From assembly GCA_000310025.1 (NCBI GenBank), contig FN649751.1, positions 4,293,704-4,357,703 on the forward strand: a stretch of DNA of 64,000 nucleotides. The letters are read 5' to 3'. Positions within the stretch are counted from its first letter, which is position 1. Every line of letters begins with the position of its first letter. Source of the DNA: Ectocarpus siliculosus. Its lineage: Eukaryota > Sar > Phaeophyceae > Ectocarpales > Ectocarpaceae. Below, one piece after another: positions 44,985 to 56,239 of the stretch. Below the pieces are notes generated by a model that was not told where the DNA came from, ran no database searches, and saw only the letters and a list, made by a program, of their open reading frames with translations. The translations under genes were made by a program, and so were the position numbers.

Positions 44985-45499
44985 CGGGGGCCCCGCACTT
45001 GGACCACAACCGCATACATACCCTCACACCCATACTTCCCATACGCGTATCCCCCACAGAGGATGCACAGATCGGACTCATATCCAAGTACCACAAACAT
45101 ATCGCTCATTGCCATCTACGAAGAAAATCTATTCCAGGAAGTCGGTGTATCTCCAAGATGTACCCGCCCAGATGGTATTACCTCACGCCTAGGCATGAGA
45201 GGAACACGGAGAGGAGAGTCAAGATTTAAAGGTTCTGAAACATCGTACCGGAAGAATAGCCTCTTACACATGCGTCTTGATCTCGCATCTACGAGGCCAC
45301 CCGGATCCTTCGGGTGAAATGGGTGGATTTGGTTGCGATTGTGGCTTGTAAACCTACCTGCTGCGTGGTGACGAAACAAAAAGATGTCCACGTCAACCCC
45401 CCACCCACACAGCGCACTCAATGATCCACACTATCGATTTTCGAGATGCCTTGAACATTAATGTCGCCGTCATTTCTACCGAGGGAGGAATGTTTCGCC

Positions 45500-45880
45500 A
45501 TCATGTTGTAGTCGTTGTTGTTGTTCTCACAGCAAAAATCTTGGTCTCCGTATCGGTCCAACTGACGCGGAAGCCGTTCTGGCCGTAGGCCAACTACCGA
45601 AAAAGTGTGCACAACTCATAAAAAAATAATGGACTCCAAAGCCTCATCACAAACGCTTCAAAAAATAACGGACTCCAATAACTAATCACAAACGCAATGA
45701 ATGAGCGCACAACAACCCTAATAACGAAAAAGAATAGCCCCTGTCAGATATCAGTCGTGCGTCACTGGCGAAAAAATTGCGCAGGGGATGAATACACCAA
45801 ATACTAAAGGAGATACCATCGCTCCCGCTGGGTACGCGAAGCCAAACAAAACATTACTAAATAGACAACAAGGACTAAAG
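45500..45880 (+). repeat. Dispersed repeat family, copy 2
   Basis: A GTTGTTGTTGTTCTCACAGC lead is followed by GGTCCAACTGACGCGGAAGC, GGCCGTAGGCCAACTACC, an A-rich stretch, and ACCATCGCTCCCGCTGGGTA with CGCGAAGCCAAACA. The copy at 56.7 kb shows the same series. Confidence 0.65.
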
Positions 45881-46155
45881 TCACCCGATTCGGCCCTTGC
45901 ACCTACTAGGCCGGGTCTATTCACGGCCGGGCATATACCGCCATGCGATTCCACACACACATGCACACACAAATAATGTGTGGGAAGGTCAACTTCGACG
46001 CAGAAAGCAAACAAGACACTTTCTCTCACCCCGTGCTGCTCTGCGATAGTCCATACTAGGTTCTCGCCTGCCAGGCTCACCCGGGCCGAACACCGACACG
46101 CAATCGAGTCAGAAAAAGCATGAGCAGGTACAGACAAAAAAACGAACAATATCAT
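45751..46155 (-). CDS. Possible small secreted protein
   Basis: ATG at 46,155 opens a 134-codon frame. The N-terminus MILFVFLSVPAHAFSDS is a convincing signal peptide with an AHA-type cleavage site. The rest is Cys-containing and has no recognised domain. Its 3' half overlaps the dispersed repeat at 45,500-45,880, and it lies about 110 bp downstream of the sulfotransferase stop on the same strand. It could therefore be untranslated 3' sequence of that gene. Low confidence. Confidence 0.25.
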   Translation of the reverse strand: MILFVFLSVPAHAFSDSIACRCSARVSLAGENLVWTIAEQHGVRESVLFAFCVEVDLPTHYLCVHVCVESHGGICPAVNRPGLVGARAESGDFSPCCLFSNVLFGFAYPAGAMVSPLVFGVFIPCAIFSPVTHD

Positions 46156-46263
46156 GATGCCATTGTGTACCGCAACGACTGATTCCAAAAGCTAAGCCAT
46201 CGGAGCCGCCGATGCTCTCTAAGGGCTTGCTATAGCGCAAGGCGCGTATCGAAAGTGATCACA

Positions 46264-47516
46264 CTATATCACGCCATACTCTGCGACCTGTTTCCTGTGA
46301 ACACTTAGGGCGTAGTCGTACAGAGTCAAATCTAGCCACAAGAAGTTCTTGATGGCCGGGTCATCCCACGCAGCGCGTAGCACCTGGGCCTCCTCCGCGC
46401 GGAACTTCTCGTCCGCGTTCTTTCGCCCAATGTTGGGAGAAGCCGCAGACCAGTCGAAGTTCGGCACCTCGAGGGCTTTGTTGAATAGGATCATGCTTGT
46501 TTCCCATTGCTCTAGTATACCCACGGCGGAGTAGTTCCATCTCAACAGATCCTCAACGGGTGGGAGAAGGTGTGACATCGCCAAGTCGTTTGAAGCTTGA
46601 CGTCTATGCGCAATGGTTTCGGTTTGTTGCGCCTCATGCAGACCTCCAAAATATTCTTTTAACCTATACCAGCCGGGAAACTCCAACGAACGCGCCTTGT
46701 TTCCCCTTTTCAGCTCGGCGGAAAGCACGTGCTCAGCCCCTACAAAAGCCAGCGCGAACTGCCGGAGACCGTAGTTCCCCCAATGCTCGGCGAACGTGTG
46801 CAGGTCGGTCTTCTGCGCGCTGAGAACGTCAGTCGCGCAAAGCTCATCACGCGTTCTTTGCTTGCAATAGAAGTAGGCGCTGACCAGCCGTGATACTGGG
46901 CTGAAGCAAGAAACGAACGTCAAGGCAGAGGCGAGGTTGGTGGGGAAGCTCCACAAGCTGTGTCACGATCACCGTGCTGAACATGATATCATCATTGCGA
47001 TCGCATGATCACACCCCGGAAATCAACAGAGACAAGGAAGCGAAAGAAATGTATAGTATGCCTTAAAACCATCGACCTGTGCCACGTTGGTACTCACTGT
47101 CGAAACATGGTGAACCACTTGCAGTTGTTGCCTCCGTAAGGGCGAAGGGCCTCCGCGTAGGGACCAAATATCATGGTGTACTTCGTTGTCTCAAGCCCCT
47201 TCTTCACGGAGTCTTTCCCCCTCATCCATTGGTGGTTTTGGTACAACCCAATTGTATGGTGGGTGTGTTTGATCGAAGCGTCCATGAGGCCCTTGACTGT
47301 CGACCCACCCGCCTTGCCCATGTGAGTAAATACCCAACACTTTCTTGGGCCTGGAGACTTCAATAGCCTGCTGGACGTTATGTTCGAGCTGGCGGCTACA
47401 ACCCCGCGTACGCGCGGCGATTGTTTTTCTAAAAAGCTGAGCCACGGAACAGAACCAGCCGCGATGAACGCTCCTAGCCACAGCAGCACGGCGCTGACAC
47501 GTTGCCCGCACAACAT
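46264..47516 (-). CDS. Golgi-type carbohydrate sulfotransferase, two exons
   Basis: Exon 1 is 47,516-47,098 and exon 2 is 46,900-46,264, with a 197-bp intron (GTGAGT donor, CTTCAG acceptor), giving about 351 residues. The chosen ATG places a membrane anchor at the N-terminus (VSAVLLWLGAFIAAGSVPWL). The 5'-phosphosulfate loop FTHMGKAGGSTVKGLM lies near residue 75. The intron falls inside the 3'-phosphate motif; the split codon is His, giving FRHPVSRLVSAYFYCKQR, as in heparan 2-O- and related carbohydrate sulfotransferases. Such enzymes move sulfate from PAPS to a sugar hydroxyl in the Golgi. The open frame continues upstream to about 47,918 with other ATGs (for example near 47,880), so a longer N-terminus is possible. 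Family call firm; acceptor sugar unknown, with fucan or another sulfated wall glycan a guess. Confidence 0.85.
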
Positions 47517-47599
47517 GATCCAGAACCTGCTGTCGGGGCAAACAGCAAGAGAAACAGAGCAGAACGCCAAATCGATTGCGTACCGCATCGCGGCAACAA

Positions 47600-50500
47600 T
47601 TCCCGTCAGAGCCACAACAGAGTCTAAGTTCAAGCACTTGAACCCTCCTTCAGTTGACGTCGAGCAAGCAGGGTGTCTTTCACGCTGATAACATACCCGC
47701 ATGTCTAAGGGACCCCGTGGCTTGTGGGACACGTGCTTACGCGCCCTCGGACTGGTGTAGTGATTTGTAGTCATATTCTCATGGAGTTCCCTCTCTCGGT
47801 TGGCAAAGCCCCCGGTTGGCAAAACGTCGGGGGTTGTCGTGGCGTCGATAGGCTTCAGGAGTTTGACTAGGCGAGGCATCGTGTTGACTAAGAGTTCATC
47901 AGGCCGGCCAGCGAACAATAAGGTGCTTCGGGGGCGAAACCGTGTTCTTCATCGGAATGTCCTGGTTTGCCGACGTTGACGAAAAATTGAATATTCGTGA
48001 GGTAGAAAAAGTGCCGTGTCTTCGGTACAGTCTAGAAATATCGATAGCTCCGACGGGAACGGTGTCAGTTCATGTAGCTGAACTCTCCCCGAGCAATAAA
48101 GTGGTAAGCAGTAACATCGAGGATCCGGTTTGTTGCCGATGTGCAAACGTTCTTGGTCAAACTTGAGAACTCGGATAAATCGCGCCTTACAAACAACGAG
48201 AGCGTCAAAGCTCGTTGAAAAATGTTTGTTCCGGAAAGTAAGACCCCATCAAATACGAACAACGAAGACGAGAACCCAAACTCTCGACGGCGAACTGTGC
48301 CTGGAGGCAGTGAATTCGTCAATGAACTATTCCGCAGAAACACTCGGAAACGCATCGGAAACGTGTGGGTGGGTGTTCAACAACCTTGTTGTTGCGGATC
48401 TCTGTGGTCAGCACCTTCACTGTAACCACACCACACAAGCTTCCAGCGAGAGAGAGAGAGGTGCATGTGAGAAGAGCCGCGGCACCGTATGTCACAGAAT
48501 CAAGCGCTGCACTCTCTTCTGCCTGGCTACCGGTTGTTGTTCATTGTTGTGTTGTTATGTTGTTGTTGGTGTGAAACCGTTAGGATTTCTTGTGATCGAA
48601 GGGATCTTGTTTTTTTCATGCACTGCGCACATTTCACGAGCACGGGTCTCATCATGGAAACAGCAGCGTCTTTCTATTCACGATTACATGTAGGGCCCCC
48701 TACTTCTGCCGGTGCTGCTGCTGCTAGCGGCCTACTTCCTGATGAACCACTATTGTCCGTGCTTGATGGTAGAAAAATAAGTGATTCAGCGGAGGTCTCG
48801 TGGTGATTCGCCCGACAGAACGAAACTGCACATCGAGGCGCGGAGTGAGGGCAATCAACCATATAATGCTGCTGCAGGCCTGGGCGCTCCCCTGCTCGTG
48901 GTATACCTACTGAAGATATTTGCTCCATTGCAGTCGAGATACAACAATACGGATTAAACTGCTTGTTGCTTTTTCGAGGTAGCTTCACCTTGGGTGGTCC
49001 CTTAGGGGCAAATCCAAGTCAGCAGAAATTTGGGGGGGGGGGGTATAGGGGATTGGTAGTCCGAACGCCCGTCGGGACAGCTCTCAGTCTTGATCACTGT
49101 CAGGAGTTGGGCATTCCCAGCTTACCTTATGGTTACTGTAGTGTCATCCTTACCTCCGTAACAGTCAGTACAGTTGTCCCGTAGGTGAATACCGAGGATA
49201 GCAGAATGCTTGAATGTACCGGGCATGGCGGCGGAAAACTACAGACTTCCAAAGTATATGCATACCTAGTCTACAGCAGTAGTCTTGCGTGTTGTAGTCG
49301 ACAACAGTCTTCGGTGAGAGGTTTTCGTGTTGCACTACTGTACATAGTGTGTGCTCTCGATAGACCAGATACCTTCCCGGCAGGAAAACGGCCGATCAGA
49401 ACCTGTCGTTCTAGGCCTGCCTGTGCCTGCCTGCTAGTCCTGCCTGTTAGGCTGCCTTGTTCAGGCTGCCTGTTAGGCAATCTACTGGATTTTGTCCACG
49501 TGGTAGGCAAACCTAGGCGACACCGCGTGTCTACGTTGCCGTACCATATCTACGCCATATCTCCCGGCCACCAAAAGGACTTTCCAATACACCTGGTGCC
49601 ACCTCAGCTATTATTACAGATTATGACGGGCAGCAGTGGTCGAGAATTTGGCGTGGACGAGACACGCCTATCTATTCACTGGCTAAGAGCAATAGACTTA
49701 CAACTAACCGTGATTTCGGTGACCCGGACAGTGCCCCTTATGTCGCGGCGGTTCATTCATCCTCGTACAATGCACAATAATGTCTTTATACAGAGCTGGA
49801 TCAAAGCAAAGTCTTGCGTGATCATGTAGACGGCACCTACCTCCGGGTGTGAAGAAAGACGCCGCAAGAACCACGAGCGCTGACGTTGTGAGTCCTCGCG
49901 AAGAAACGATGAAGTTGTAGTCCGCTCCGGCACACACCCCTCTCACACAAGTAGCCACTTGGAAGATCCCCGTGTTGAGTGATCAGGCAGTTGGTGAGAC
50001 CCTACCACTCTCGGCACAAGCAGGAAGCAACCAAGAAGTTGTGGCACCTTCCCATCGACGCCCGCACACCAGTCGGCAAGGTCCTACGTCGTCGTGTGCG
50101 GACTTAATAAGTGTTTTCCACCAAGACACAGCAGAACGAAGAAAGCTCGCCCGAGAACCTGGTTTTAGCGTAATGCTACATTTTTCTCATTGTCTTACCA
50201 CTTGACGAATACATGTAGATCAGGTCATGTAGGCTGCGCGTGATATCTTCACTCCCTCTACAGCAGTAGAAAAAATAGAAAACAGGTAGATTTTGACGAA
50301 GCGTAACGACGGTTTCACCTGAGGAGATCACCCCGCCACATTAAACCACACGCGATCCTTCGTCCCCACAGCAGCCGCCAAACCAATGTCGGCACATTCT
50401 ACTCTTGATGGTGAAAATGCCCCGGCTGCCAGGAAGGCAAGATAATAACGTTGGCATCTCACGTCATTTATTCGTCAGAATCGTTGGGGTTGTACACTGG

Positions 50501-53100
50501 TACGTAAACTCTGCACCGAAGAATGGGTTGTCTCTCGGTGCGTCGGTTGTCGACGGGACTGTCGACAGCCGTGTTGTACCGCCGACCACGATCATCTGCA
50601 GCCACAGTCGTCAGCTACATTACGTGTCTACTGTGATAGACTGCAAGTCTTCAACCTACTTTGCGTCATCTACACCACATTGCCTGCACCCATGTGGTGC
50701 CTCTGCAACAAGACGTCAACAAGCCCCCTATAAGCAGATAGGCAGTGGGTGTATCGGCTGCACATCAAAATGCGTGGGTCCCGTGTTTGCCCACGCAGAA
50801 TATGCCGTCTCTTGCTCACCATGGTCAACGCGGTGCTCGAAATTGAAGCAGGGGTACATTGCGCTCGGTGTTTCTCCTCTACATTTGTTGCATCGAGATC
50901 AAGACGTTGCTAGAGCTTCGTTCGGCACGTGGGTGTGACTCCCCTCCTTCCCGTCAACATAGATGTTGCTGTAGGCAGCCTACTAACAACGATGATGCGT
51001 AAGATACCACACCCCCTTGAACGCTTTTCAAAGCTCGATTATAAAAAGATGAAGAGGGTATGCATACCGCATAACAGATGCGTTTTTGGAAAGCTCTCGA
51101 CGAGACGGTTCCAACTCCAGGACGCTTGGCCCCGCCTCTGTGGCTGTTTACGGCCGTGTATGTTGGATGTACTCACAGCATTGACAGATTATTGCAACCG
51201 AGGAATGTTCCTAGAAGATGGAGCGGGGGATTTTGGGGGTTCCGCAGTTGTAATAAATTGGGGGAATGGTGGTACCATCTTTGCCACATATTATTGTTTT
51301 CTGGGTATGCGTGTCAGCAACGGTGTTGGCCACGTGCCCTTGATTTATTCATCTTCCTTTTTCCCGGCTATCACGCCCTGGGCTATCACGCCCGTGCCCA
51401 TACTACCTATCCACCATCTATCACGCTGCCAGGCTTTCACGCCTCTAGGCTATCACGCCATCACAACAGCTATCACAGCACCAGCGTCAACACATCAGAG
51501 CTATCACGCTCCGGAACATCATAGATGCGGCGGGTTACCACACCCGTGGGCAGTTTACTGTATTTTATCGTTGCCGGCAAACTCGCCGCGCGGTTCTTTT
51601 ATTTTTGCCGTCTACAACTGCGCCGGGCGCACCAAGCCACCCAACAGTGTATTCGAGCTTTGAAAATTGGTCCGGGGTGTTGGTACATATACATACGCAA
51701 TCAAAACTACGTATACGTGGTCTAGACGACGGCAAGGGTCTACCCATGTCCGCTCCTGGCCGAAGAAAAGCTGTCTTTCAGCCATTTTGCCACCAAATCC
51801 GAGCTGAACGGTCCTTCTAGACTCCCGTGGAAGACGCCTCCACGGCAGAAAACTATAAGCTCACTTGCCGCAAGTTCTATACATTTAGACTATGAACTGT
51901 AGCCGTCAGACACGTCCATGAAACTTACTGTTGGGCTCTCGCAGTCTGTCTTCCTTGAGTTCCGATGAAAGCAAAGAATCAACTTCCGTAGACGGTACGC
52001 TGGACTTCGATGCAACCTTGATGCCGGATCCCATCTTCCTGGAAGAAATGATCGGTGTGTTCAACACCATCCATGCGTGAATCCACGACCACGACACCCA
52101 AGGAAACGCGTTAGTTGCTTCCTGGTTGGTTCCATCTTCCGTGGAATTTTGATCCTGCGGCGATCACTGATCCAAACTCCACGTTCACTTGTCCAGGACC
52201 ACCAATCAATTCCGTGGCACGTCGACCGCGATATGTCCACTCCTCCATCCAACTTCGATGGAGGGTTTGGTCAATCATGGGGAAAGGGCTTCCTGGTTCT
52301 TCACAACGTTCCAGCGAAATCGGCGTCAAGTATAGCACTCGTCAATGGTCGTTGACTGATCTCCATCTCCACAATGCCATAATATGAGCGGTTTCCAAGG
52401 TTCCAAGGAAGACAAAATTGCCTTAACCGGGACTTCTGCGGGTTCGGTCTGTGCCGAGGAAATAAGCGGCACGATGCCGGGCAGTGGGACCATCAACCAG
52501 CACTACCGAGGGACGGTATCTGTATCCCAAACCACCCCCTGGTCAACTTTCTGTCATTATTGCGGTCAAGACAGCCCGGGCACCATGCGATGAGCACTGA
52601 GCCTATTGCAGCGGCGACCTCCACGCAACCAACGGTTGCTCAGGGCAAGAAAGAACGCCAGAACCAAACAATCGAGCGACAAGGTCGTTGATACCCTAGC
52701 TACATGAGACCTAAGGCGATTGTTGCTACTGCTGATACATACTCGCTCGCCGATCCAGTGTGGAGTTACTAGTGTGGTGGTCTTTTCGGTGTCCTTTACA
52801 TATGAACCTCGTTTGAAACCATGACGAAATGCGATGCTTAGTCACTACACGGTTTTCCCCCTCTCAGTGTCCTTTGTACCTCGTTGGACGTAGGAGGGTG
52901 AGGCGCTGATGCAGGAAAGCACACACAACGTTGTACACAAACATCCGACGTATTTCAGCTGGAGGTGGTGTATCGTGTGTAGCAGTAAGTGTTTGCCACA
53001 CGGGTAACCTACAGCACTGGTCCAGGAAAAGAAAATGCATTCTAGCACTTCCAAGAAAAGAAAATGCATTCTAGCAGTAATCAAACTCAACCGCGCTTTC
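47600..53100. other. No supported gene; scattered simple repeats
   Basis: Plus-strand frames at 48,130-48,693, 49,185-49,829 and 50,929-51,663 are long but have no domain, and parts of them are made by repeats. Visible structure is a 12-base G run at about 49,032-49,043, CCTGCCTG-rich DNA at 49,412-49,480, and GCTATCACGC repeats at 51,366-51,512. Confidence 0.4.
51366..51512. repeat. GCTATCACGC interspersed decamer cluster
   Basis: Seven copies of GCTATCACGC or one-base variants at about 51,367, 51,381, 51,417, 51,433, 51,450, 51,469 and 51,500, unevenly spaced. Confidence 0.8.
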
Positions 53101-53163
53101 GGTGTAAACTGTCAGAGGAACAAACCGAAACCCACAGATAAAGGTTCCCATGCACCAAGCTCT

Positions 53164-56100
53164 TCAATGGCGCAGACGGCGTTGCCGCGCTGGCCGCCAT
53201 GCGTGTGGGGCGTCACCGCTGAGCACGGACTCTTTGGGTTTGCCCAGTGTATAGCGCATGAGAGCAATGACGCGACCAAGGTTTGACGAGAGCGTGCCCG
53301 AAAAAACCTCAGCACCCGCCAACAGACTCATCTCGGCCAGCAGGAGCACTCTGGCCTCGTACGTCTGTCGAAGCAAAAGGACAAACGAGATCGGCATAAC
53401 ATCGAGGTAGGCTTACGTTGTTGACTTCGTCGACGTTGGACTGCAGGTGCTTGCGAGGTGAAGTCTACTGGTACAGTGGTTTCAGTTAGCCTCGATACGA
53501 CGGTGAGAACCCAACAGCAATCGCCAGGGCGGCGAACGTATTCTCGTCTTGTCTTCTCTGTCGGTGGAAAAGGCGGTGCCTGCAGGCCGGTATACGAGTG
53601 CTCTCACATTGCGGTCAGTGTCACCGTCCTTCATCGTCGGTCCGCGTACCATGGGCCTCACTTGTACGCGCCCAGAAATACACATGACTGCCTCTGGTTT
53701 GATGTTGGGGAAGTAGTTTGGAACCAAGTTCCTCACCTGAATCTCCGTACAAGGCCAGAGAGAGAATGTCATTGAAAAGGGAGGAGGAATTTCGTGGTCG
53801 GAGGCAGCCAGCATGCATAGATCCATGGTTCATAGACAAAGATCAGTCTCAATCGTGTAGCATGACCCACCATCAGATAGAGCCACGGTTGACGAGATAT
53901 TCCTTCGGGTTACCGTGAAACAGTTTGCATCCAGAAGGCCCCTAATATCTAGACAAGATGGTGCGGTCGAGACTTGAATATCGGCAAGATTATTCGTTCT
54001 TCCCATTGTAACCTATCTTGTTTGTGGGCGAACTCGAGGGAAGGAACTACTGAAGATTCTCACACACAAAGTGATGGCGTGCAGCGCAGAGGATCCGCGC
54101 TCAAACCTACAGTAGATCGGGGCTAAAACGTACTGGGACAAGAAGACCAGTAGATCGAGAACTGCCAGCGATAATAAACTAATGTACGGCACAAGATTTA
54201 GTGTACATCCAAGCACACACTGGGGTCGCGAACTTGTGATTCGCCGATTATTTCGAAGGAGATACGCCCGTCTGTGGGTGTCACGCACCGCAAGTGTTGA
54301 AACAGTATGGATCATGCAACTGCCCATGACGACGGACACAGTCCAGCGTACGTTGTTCATCCTGGAAACACTTACGACCACCGTACCTGTAGTACACGCT
54401 CACCCTCTTTCTCATCGATTCCAATCTCTTCCTCGGGGGAAGGCAGTCTACATTTCATACGTTTCGACTATACGACGAGCGGCCCACCTCATCAACTGCG
54501 GCTTCTTCATCTGTGGACAGCCAAAGACCCGTGATGTCCGCAGCAGACAGGCCACCTCCGGCTGATTGAAGGTACTTCGCTATATTTTCGAAGTATGTCT
54601 GTGTTCACGAACGAATAAGCAGATTTCTGCATAAGGGCCTAGAAGGAGTCAATAGTCGCCACGATATCACTTCGTTTCCGGGGGATGACCAGATTCAAAG
54701 CAACAATGTTTGGCTTTTTTTACTTTCACTTTTCGTGGACACCCGAAAAGGTTGGACTCAACCACGCGAGTGCACGTACCTTAGTTGTTGTGAACTCTGC
54801 TTGGTCGATTGATATCTTGTCAGTCCGGCGAATGTGCATGCTGACATAATTTCCGCTTCTCAGCGCCGCGATTTCAGGCTCATCCAAAATGGCTTGGACA
54901 TCAGCCTTGCACCAAGGCTGGAGATTGGAGAGCAGATACTCGTACAGGTTCTTGGGCAAGCGATGGAAAACGAAGTATGGCAACATGCCGGGCCGTTGGT
55001 TTCGTTTTGTAGGGAGTGGAGGAACTGGAAGAAGTCTAGGTAAGGTTGGCTGCTGCTGTTAAACAAAGCATGCGTCACCGCGACGGATGATAGGGCGAGT
55101 AGTATTCGTCTCTGTCTATGATTGTTGCAATCGATTCACGCCAAACCGATATCGCTAGCCCGTCGACACTCGCCCGGGAACGTGTCACGCCCCAAAACTC
55201 ACAGCGAAGATTTCCATGGTTTCAACGCCGGATGGGTCACGCGACTTTGCCATCTTCGCTGCCCTGCCCTGAAGGAAAGGAATGCTTTGCCTCCTGCGCG
55301 CTTGCCTCACCACGGCCTGGGACAATCCCTTCCGCTGATTGAAACTGGTCACGTCCTAAAACGGTGAGGCAAAACGACATTCTCGTCAAAACGGGAACGT
55401 GCCCAGGGAGAGATGGTCCTAACTTCATTGTTCACGATGTCACCAGTGCGTGTATTGATGCCTACTGCTACAGTTGTATGGCCCTGCTGAATCTGTCGGT
55501 TTGGCTGCAGCAGGAACATTCTATAGAAGTATCACACACAGAAGATTGAGCTGCGTTTTCGTTCAAGTGATGACGTTGAACGGCACAAGTATCAAAATAC
55601 GAACCTCTAAGGTGTCGAATGCACACAGGTGGGGCATTGGGGCAAAAATGCAAGACCAACCAACGCCCGTTTCCAAGCCGTTGCTGGCGACGGCGCACGT
55701 CGTCCTGGAGAAGAAATCCTCGGTGTTGACAACAACTGACAGGTCCCTGCGCCCCTCGGCAATGGCGTTAGCCCAAGCCACCATGAGAACTGCGAGAGTT
55801 TTGAAGGAAACGCCCGTTCAGCAACGCCGAGCACGTCAGAAAGTTCATTGCCTCTACACAATACAAGTATTCCAAGCGCTGAGATCGAAGTTTCAGAAAA
55901 CGGCATGAGCCTCAAGTCATCAAGAGGGATGCGACAATGTTAAAGTGCATACTCGGTCAGGAACGTTACAATTGGAACGCTGAGAACGTAAGAAGATCGA
56001 TTATCTCTTCACAAATAACGTAAAGCCTGAGCTCGAACCTAAAAAACGCTGGTCTTTGGTGTGAGCACCTACGTGCTCTGACTCACAGTTGATATTGCTA

Positions 56101-56224
56101 CCATAGCCAGCCTCCCTCCAAATGTAGGTGTCTTCGGAAGGACCGGTGCAGCCCAGATCTTCATTGGCAAAGTTACCCATCCATTCCTTGGAAGCTGGTA
56201 CCACTCTGGCGCCCGAGGTCGTGT
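53164..56224 (-). CDS. GT23 alpha-1,6-fucosyltransferase-like, paralogue B
   Basis: Exons are 56,224-56,087, 55,789-55,605, 55,055-54,780, 54,598-54,488, 53,736-53,662 and 53,364-53,164 (stop). They join in frame to at least 327 residues plus an unresolved N-terminal exon. Landmarks of the FUT8/NodZ family appear in order: WREAGYGSNIN, a CIFAPMPHLCAFDT segment, PPLPTKRNQRPGMLPYF, NLQPWCKADVQAIL, SMHIRRTDK with the donor-binding Arg pair, GLWLSTDEEA, and EVFSGTLSSNLGRVIALMR. The family uses GDP-fucose in the Golgi lumen, classically to core-fucosylate N-glycans; in brown algae it may also serve wall polysaccharides (inference). Four of the six exons have exactly the length of their partners in paralogue A. 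Frame and splice sites are clean, so this copy looks intact. The upstream anchor exon was not found. Confidence 0.9.
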
Positions 56225-56239
56225 CTAAGTCAATATTGA

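Larger units (their letters stand above)
39046..45099 (-). mobile_element. Ty1/copia-like LTR element without RT
   Basis: Two LTRs in the same orientation (39,046-39,350 and 43,846-45,099, the latter enlarged by two insertions) flank a minus-strand coding region. LTRs read TGTTTGTGG...CTAACA in element orientation. A purine run (AAGTAGGGGGGC) lies directly before the 3' LTR as a polypurine tract. Flanks CGATA and CGAGA (minus strand) fit a 5-bp target duplication with one change. The interior encodes a short coiled-coil gag-like N-terminus, a Gln-rich segment, a copia-type integrase core and C-terminal domain, then tandem repeats rich in Ala, Gly and Ser. I found no RT or RNase H, so the copy would depend on another element. 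Confidence 0.85.
43846..45099 (-). repeat. 5' LTR of copia-like element, twice interrupted
   Basis: LTR pieces are 43,846-44,027, 44,669-44,683 and 44,985-45,099. Joined by eye, they run parallel to the intact 3' LTR with few differences. The interruptions are a 641-bp inverted-repeat element and a 301-bp TG...CA element, each with its own target-site duplication. The 5-bp word TATCG occurs on both outer sides of this LTR (43,841-43,845 and 45,100-45,104). Confidence 0.9.

Noticed and set aside
47098-47918. Longer sulfotransferase N-terminus starting near 47,918
   Set aside because: The first codon there is TTG. ATGs at about 47,880 and below remain possible, but the ATG at 47,516 puts the membrane anchor at the N-terminus and gives a family-typical length, so it was preferred.
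49185-49829. 214-codon plus-strand frame
   Set aside because: It runs through CCTGCCTG repeat DNA, gives a low-complexity Leu/Cys/Arg product and has no domain or signal.
50929-51663. 244-codon plus-strand frame
   Set aside because: Part is made by the GCTATCACGC repeats. The rest shows no family features, and the start lacks support.
55118-55428. Extra exon in GT23 B corresponding to A's 51-residue exon
   Set aside because: All minus-strand frames in this intron were compared by eye with the A exon, and none resembles it.
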